Made by a program: the position numbers and the translations under genes | Notes under the pieces: model-generated | The model's database searches: none | What the model saw: only the letters and a program-made list of their open reading frames with translations | Told to the model about the DNA's origin: nothing | In this document: positions 51,882 to 54,332 of the stretch, in pieces | Position numbering within the stretch: position 1 is the first letter of the stretch | Layout of the letters: every line of letters starts with the position of its first letter | Assembly (NCBI GenBank): GCA_937901525.1 | Contig: CALDHX010000072.1 | Coordinates: 1-54,332 of the forward strand | Direction: 5' to 3' | Origin: an uncultured Bacteroidales bacterium | GTDB taxonomy: Bacteria > Bacteroidota > Bacteroidia > Bacteroidales > P3 | DNA: 54,332 nt

Positions 51882-54110
51882 ATGTATATAATAGATGAGA
51901 AATTAGAACGTGCAGAAATTTTAAAACGTTACAAGGAACTAATAAAGATTGTTTCACCTACAAACGAAAAAGACGGAAAACGTGAGATTAGAAAAGCTTT
52001 CGTTGTAGCAATGAATGCACACTCAGGGGTTAGAAGGAAGAATGGAGAACCTTATATTTATCACCCTTTGGAAGTTGCCAAGATTGCCTCTTACGATCTC
52101 GGACTTGGAGCAACTGCAATAGTGTGTGCTTTGTTGCACGATGTGGTTGAGGATACTGATTATACACTTGAAGACATAAAAAATATATTTGGAGAAAAAG
52201 TCGCACAGATTGTAGATGGATTAACAAAGATTGAAGGAGTTTTTGAAAACAATAACTATTCTATACAATCGGAAAACTTTAAGAAACTTTTCACTGCAAT
52301 GGGCGATGATATGAGAGTGATTCTTTTAAAGTTATGTGATCGTTTGCATAATATGAGAACACTTGATTTTATGCCGAAACACAAACAACTTAAAATAGCT
52401 TCTGAAACTCGTCAATTCTATGTACCGCTTGCTCATAGGCTTGGACTCTATGAAGTAAAGAGTGAATTGGAGGATCTTGCGACAAAACATATCAATTCAA
52501 AAGAATATTTTGAAATAGAGGCTTTATTAAAAGATAGCGAAGAGGAAAGAGAAAAGTTCATAGAGGTATTCTCTGAGCCAATAAAACAAAAATTGGTAGA
52601 ACGTTGCTATAAATTTTCTCTTTCAGGTAGAGTAAAATCTATAACTTCTATTTTAGGTAAGATAGAGAAGAAAGGTGTGAAGTTTGAAGAGATTTACGAC
52701 ATTTTTGCTATTAGAATAATTTTAGATGTGCCTATTGAATCAGAAAAAGAGTCTTGTTTTGCAGTCTATTCCATAATAAGTTCAATGTATAAACAACGAT
52801 TGGATAGATTTAGAGATTGGCTTACAAATCCAAAAAGTAATGGTTACGAAGCCTTGCACTGCACCGTTATGAGTAGTCAAGGAAAATGGGTGGAGATTCA
52901 AATACGTAGTCAGCGTATGGACGACATTGCTGAAAAAGGTCTTGCTGCACATTATAAATACAAAGAAGTTAAAGAAGGAGATTTAGATAATAATCTTGAT
53001 TCTTGGCTAACGAAAGTAAGAGATATATTAGATAATGACTCCTCTACGGCAGTTGATTTTGTAAATGATTTCCAACTTAGCGTAGTTACAGAACAAATAA
53101 CAGTCTTTACTCCAAAAGGAAAAGCAATAGATTTGCCTGTTAATTCAACTGTATTGGATTTTGCATACAATGTACATACCGATTTAGGAAATCATTGTAT
53201 GGGAGCAAAGGTTAATTACAAAGTTGTGCCAATTGAACATAGATTAAGAGCAAGTGATCAAGTAGAGGTAATAACCTCAAAAATAGTTCAACCAAAAGAA
53301 AGTTGGCTTGATTTTGTTAAAACCTCTAAGGCAACAAACGAAATAAAAAACTATATAAAAGATTTTAGGAAGAGTTTTTACAATGAAGGTGTGAGTAAAT
53401 TACAAGAACTTTTCCGTTCTCAAAATATCGAATATAACGATAATAACGTAGAAAGATTAAGGCATTTTTTGAAAATAAATAACCAAATAGACTTTTTCTA
53501 TAAGATTTATGACGAAAAAATTACTTTAACAGAAGTAAGACAATGTTTTAAAAAGACTCAAAAAAACTCTCCTTGGATATTTTTTAAGAACGGACTTGTT
53601 CCAAAGAAAAAAGACAATAAGCCAACAACTCTAAAAGAAGAATTAGCTGAGCAAACAAGAAATAATCCAGAACAACTCTTAATTGACAAAGAAAATGAAA
53701 ACCTTCCATATATCACAGCAAAGTGTTGTAATCCTCTTCCAGGAGATAGCATTATTGGTCTTTTGAGAGAAGATTGCATAGAAGTGCATCGTACTTCTTG
53801 CAACAAGGCTATTGATGAGATGAGTAAGTTTGGACACAGAATCATCAAAGCAAAATGGCGTGAAAATGAAAAAATCACTTTCCTTGCAGGTATTAAAATT
53901 ACAGGAATCGACAGAAAAGGATTACTTCACGACCTTACAAGAATTATATCTGAGGCTTGGAATGTAAATATCAAAGGCTTGGTTATGGAAAGTAATAATG
54001 GACTTTTTGAAGGTAGTCTTATGGTTTATATTTCTAATGCTGAATATCTTAATAAACTAATTCAAAACATAGAAAAAGTAGAAGGAATAGAAAGAGTTGC
54101 GAGAATGTAA
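51882..54110 (+). CDS. rsh: Bifunctional (p)ppGpp synthetase/hydrolase (RelA/SpoT homolog)
   Basis: 742 residues. Hydrolase HD domain intact (His61, HDVVEDTD 86-93); synthetase domain intact (DIFAIRIIL, NPKSNGYEALHCTV); TGS domain (ITVFTPKGKAIDLP); a Zn-finger-like CCNPLPGD region; and a C-terminal ACT domain. Both active sites look functional, so it makes and degrades the alarmone ppGpp in the stringent response. It is likely cotranscribed with tadA. Confidence 0.95.
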   Translation: MYIIDEKLERAEILKRYKELIKIVSPTNEKDGKREIRKAFVVAMNAHSGVRRKNGEPYIYHPLEVAKIASYDLGLGATAIVCALLHDVVEDTDYTLEDIKNIFGEKVAQIVDGLTKIEGVFENNNYSIQSENFKKLFTAMGDDMRVILLKLCDRLHNMRTLDFMPKHKQLKIASETRQFYVPLAHRLGLYEVKSELEDLATKHINSKEYFEIEALLKDSEEEREKFIEVFSEPIKQKLVERCYKFSLSGRVKSITSILGKIEKKGVKFEEIYDIFAIRIILDVPIESEKESCFAVYSIISSMYKQRLDRFRDWLTNPKSNGYEALHCTVMSSQGKWVEIQIRSQRMDDIAEKGLAAHYKYKEVKEGDLDNNLDSWLTKVRDILDNDSSTAVDFVNDFQLSVVTEQITVFTPKGKAIDLPVNSTVLDFAYNVHTDLGNHCMGAKVNYKVVPIEHRLRASDQVEVITSKIVQPKESWLDFVKTSKATNEIKNYIKDFRKSFYNEGVSKLQELFRSQNIEYNDNNVERLRHFLKINNQIDFFYKIYDEKITLTEVRQCFKKTQKNSPWIFFKNGLVPKKKDNKPTTLKEELAEQTRNNPEQLLIDKENENLPYITAKCCNPLPGDSIIGLLREDCIEVHRTSCNKAIDEMSKFGHRIIKAKWRENEKITFLAGIKITGIDRKGLLHDLTRIISEAWNVNIKGLVMESNNGLFEGSLMVYISNAEYLNKLIQNIEKVEGIERVARM

Positions 54111-54184
54111 AGAAGATTTTTAATATTTTTTAAACATTCTTTACTTTGCTTTGTTGAATCTTTGAACTTAAATACTTTAATATT

Positions 54185-54332
54185 ATGAAAAAGATTCTAA
54201 AAAGCGTAATCGCAATTGGATTGTTGATGTTTGTTGCAACATCTTGTAGTTCCAATAAATCCGTTAAAACAGTTGATAATTCTACTGTTAAACAAGTTGA
54301 TGTAACTCGTTACATGGGACAATGGTATGAAA
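54185..54332 (+). CDS. Lipocalin-family lipoprotein (Blc-like), partial at window end
   Basis: The first 49 codons are in the window. A lipoprotein signal peptide (MKKILKSVIAIG, lipobox Cys21 in VATSCSS) precedes VDVTRYMGQWYE, the lipocalin GxW motif as in outer-membrane lipocalin Blc. The gene continues past the right edge. No clear promoter was identified in the 74 bp after the rsh stop. Confidence 0.75.
   Translation, partial: MKKILKSVIAIGLLMFVATSCSSNKSVKTVDNSTVKQVDVTRYMGQWYE

Noticed and set aside
54121..54184. Promoter in front of the lipocalin gene
   Set aside because: TACTTTG and ATCTTTG are one base off TAnnTTTG; none is convincing enough to list.

Overview
The window is strongly AT-rich chromosomal DNA from a member of the Bacteroidota, most likely order Bacteroidales. 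The reasons are family content (DUF3078 porin-like protein, BatA-type membrane protein, GWxTD protein, LysM-PBP1 protein, PD40/OmpA protein, PepSY-like lipoprotein, DPP4, the GlsA/GlsB glycine-lipid pair), the near absence of Shine-Dalgarno sequences, and repeated TAnnTTTG -7 promoter elements, a few with a TTTG -33 element about 19-20 bp upstream. No rRNA, tRNA, CRISPR array or insertion sequence was seen. No intergenic gap exceeds 300 bp.

Layout. 1-4274: envelope genes on the minus strand (DUF3078, BatA-like), then divergent pepE and tsaC. 4278-10430: an accessory island with a HipB-HipS-HipT type split toxin-antitoxin operon, a bacterial Ro60 (TROVE-vWA) gene with a highly structured element directly behind it on the same strand (candidate Y RNA), a divergent WYL regulator, and an AbiEi/AbiEii type IV toxin-antitoxin pair. 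10453-25146: a long minus-strand run from guaA through a LysM-PBP1 protein, a large secreted protein of unknown function, a PD40/OmpA-like protein, a polyprenol-phosphate sugar transferase, DPP4, ribE, hflX, mscS and a flippase-like membrane protein. 25313-29093: plus-strand cluster of a WecA/MraY-like transferase, ftsE and two glycosyltransferases. 29090-37162: minus-strand rlmB, lolD, a patatin with outer-membrane barrel, a Cys/Met-family PLP lyase, aspA and an arginine decarboxylase. 37341-40636: an FKBP lipoprotein, a two-component system and its probable target, a PepSY-like lipoprotein. 40711-46834: minus-strand yitT, pfkA, engB, glsB, glsA and an aldehyde dehydrogenase. 47007 to the end: rpsA, GWxTD protein, a glycosyltransferase, tadA, a bifunctional (p)ppGpp synthetase/hydrolase and the start of a lipocalin lipoprotein.

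The most interesting signals are: (1) the roughly 100-nt folded element at 5897-5996, whose helices pair completely only when read on the minus strand, right behind the Ro60 gene and followed by a U-rich tract; it has the end-helix-plus-bulge and cloverleaf-like architecture expected of a bacterial Y RNA with a tRNA-like module; (2) a perfect 7-bp inverted repeat between the Ro60 and WYL genes that may be the WYL operator; (3) a dispersed family of arrays with an exact 21-bp period of CAAAG + A-tracts (near 15-61, 16346-16413, 34126-34193, 51342-51409, with degenerate relatives at 25225 and 28878), which are helically phased A-tracts, sit next to start codons in two cases and run into coding sequence in two; (4) paired operator-like repeats at the hipB promoter, a 22-bp triplicate repeat upstream of glsA, and an 11-bp direct repeat of OmpR-family type upstream of the PepSY-like gene.

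The gene assignments rest on reading the translated proteins and motifs by eye; no database search or folding program was run.
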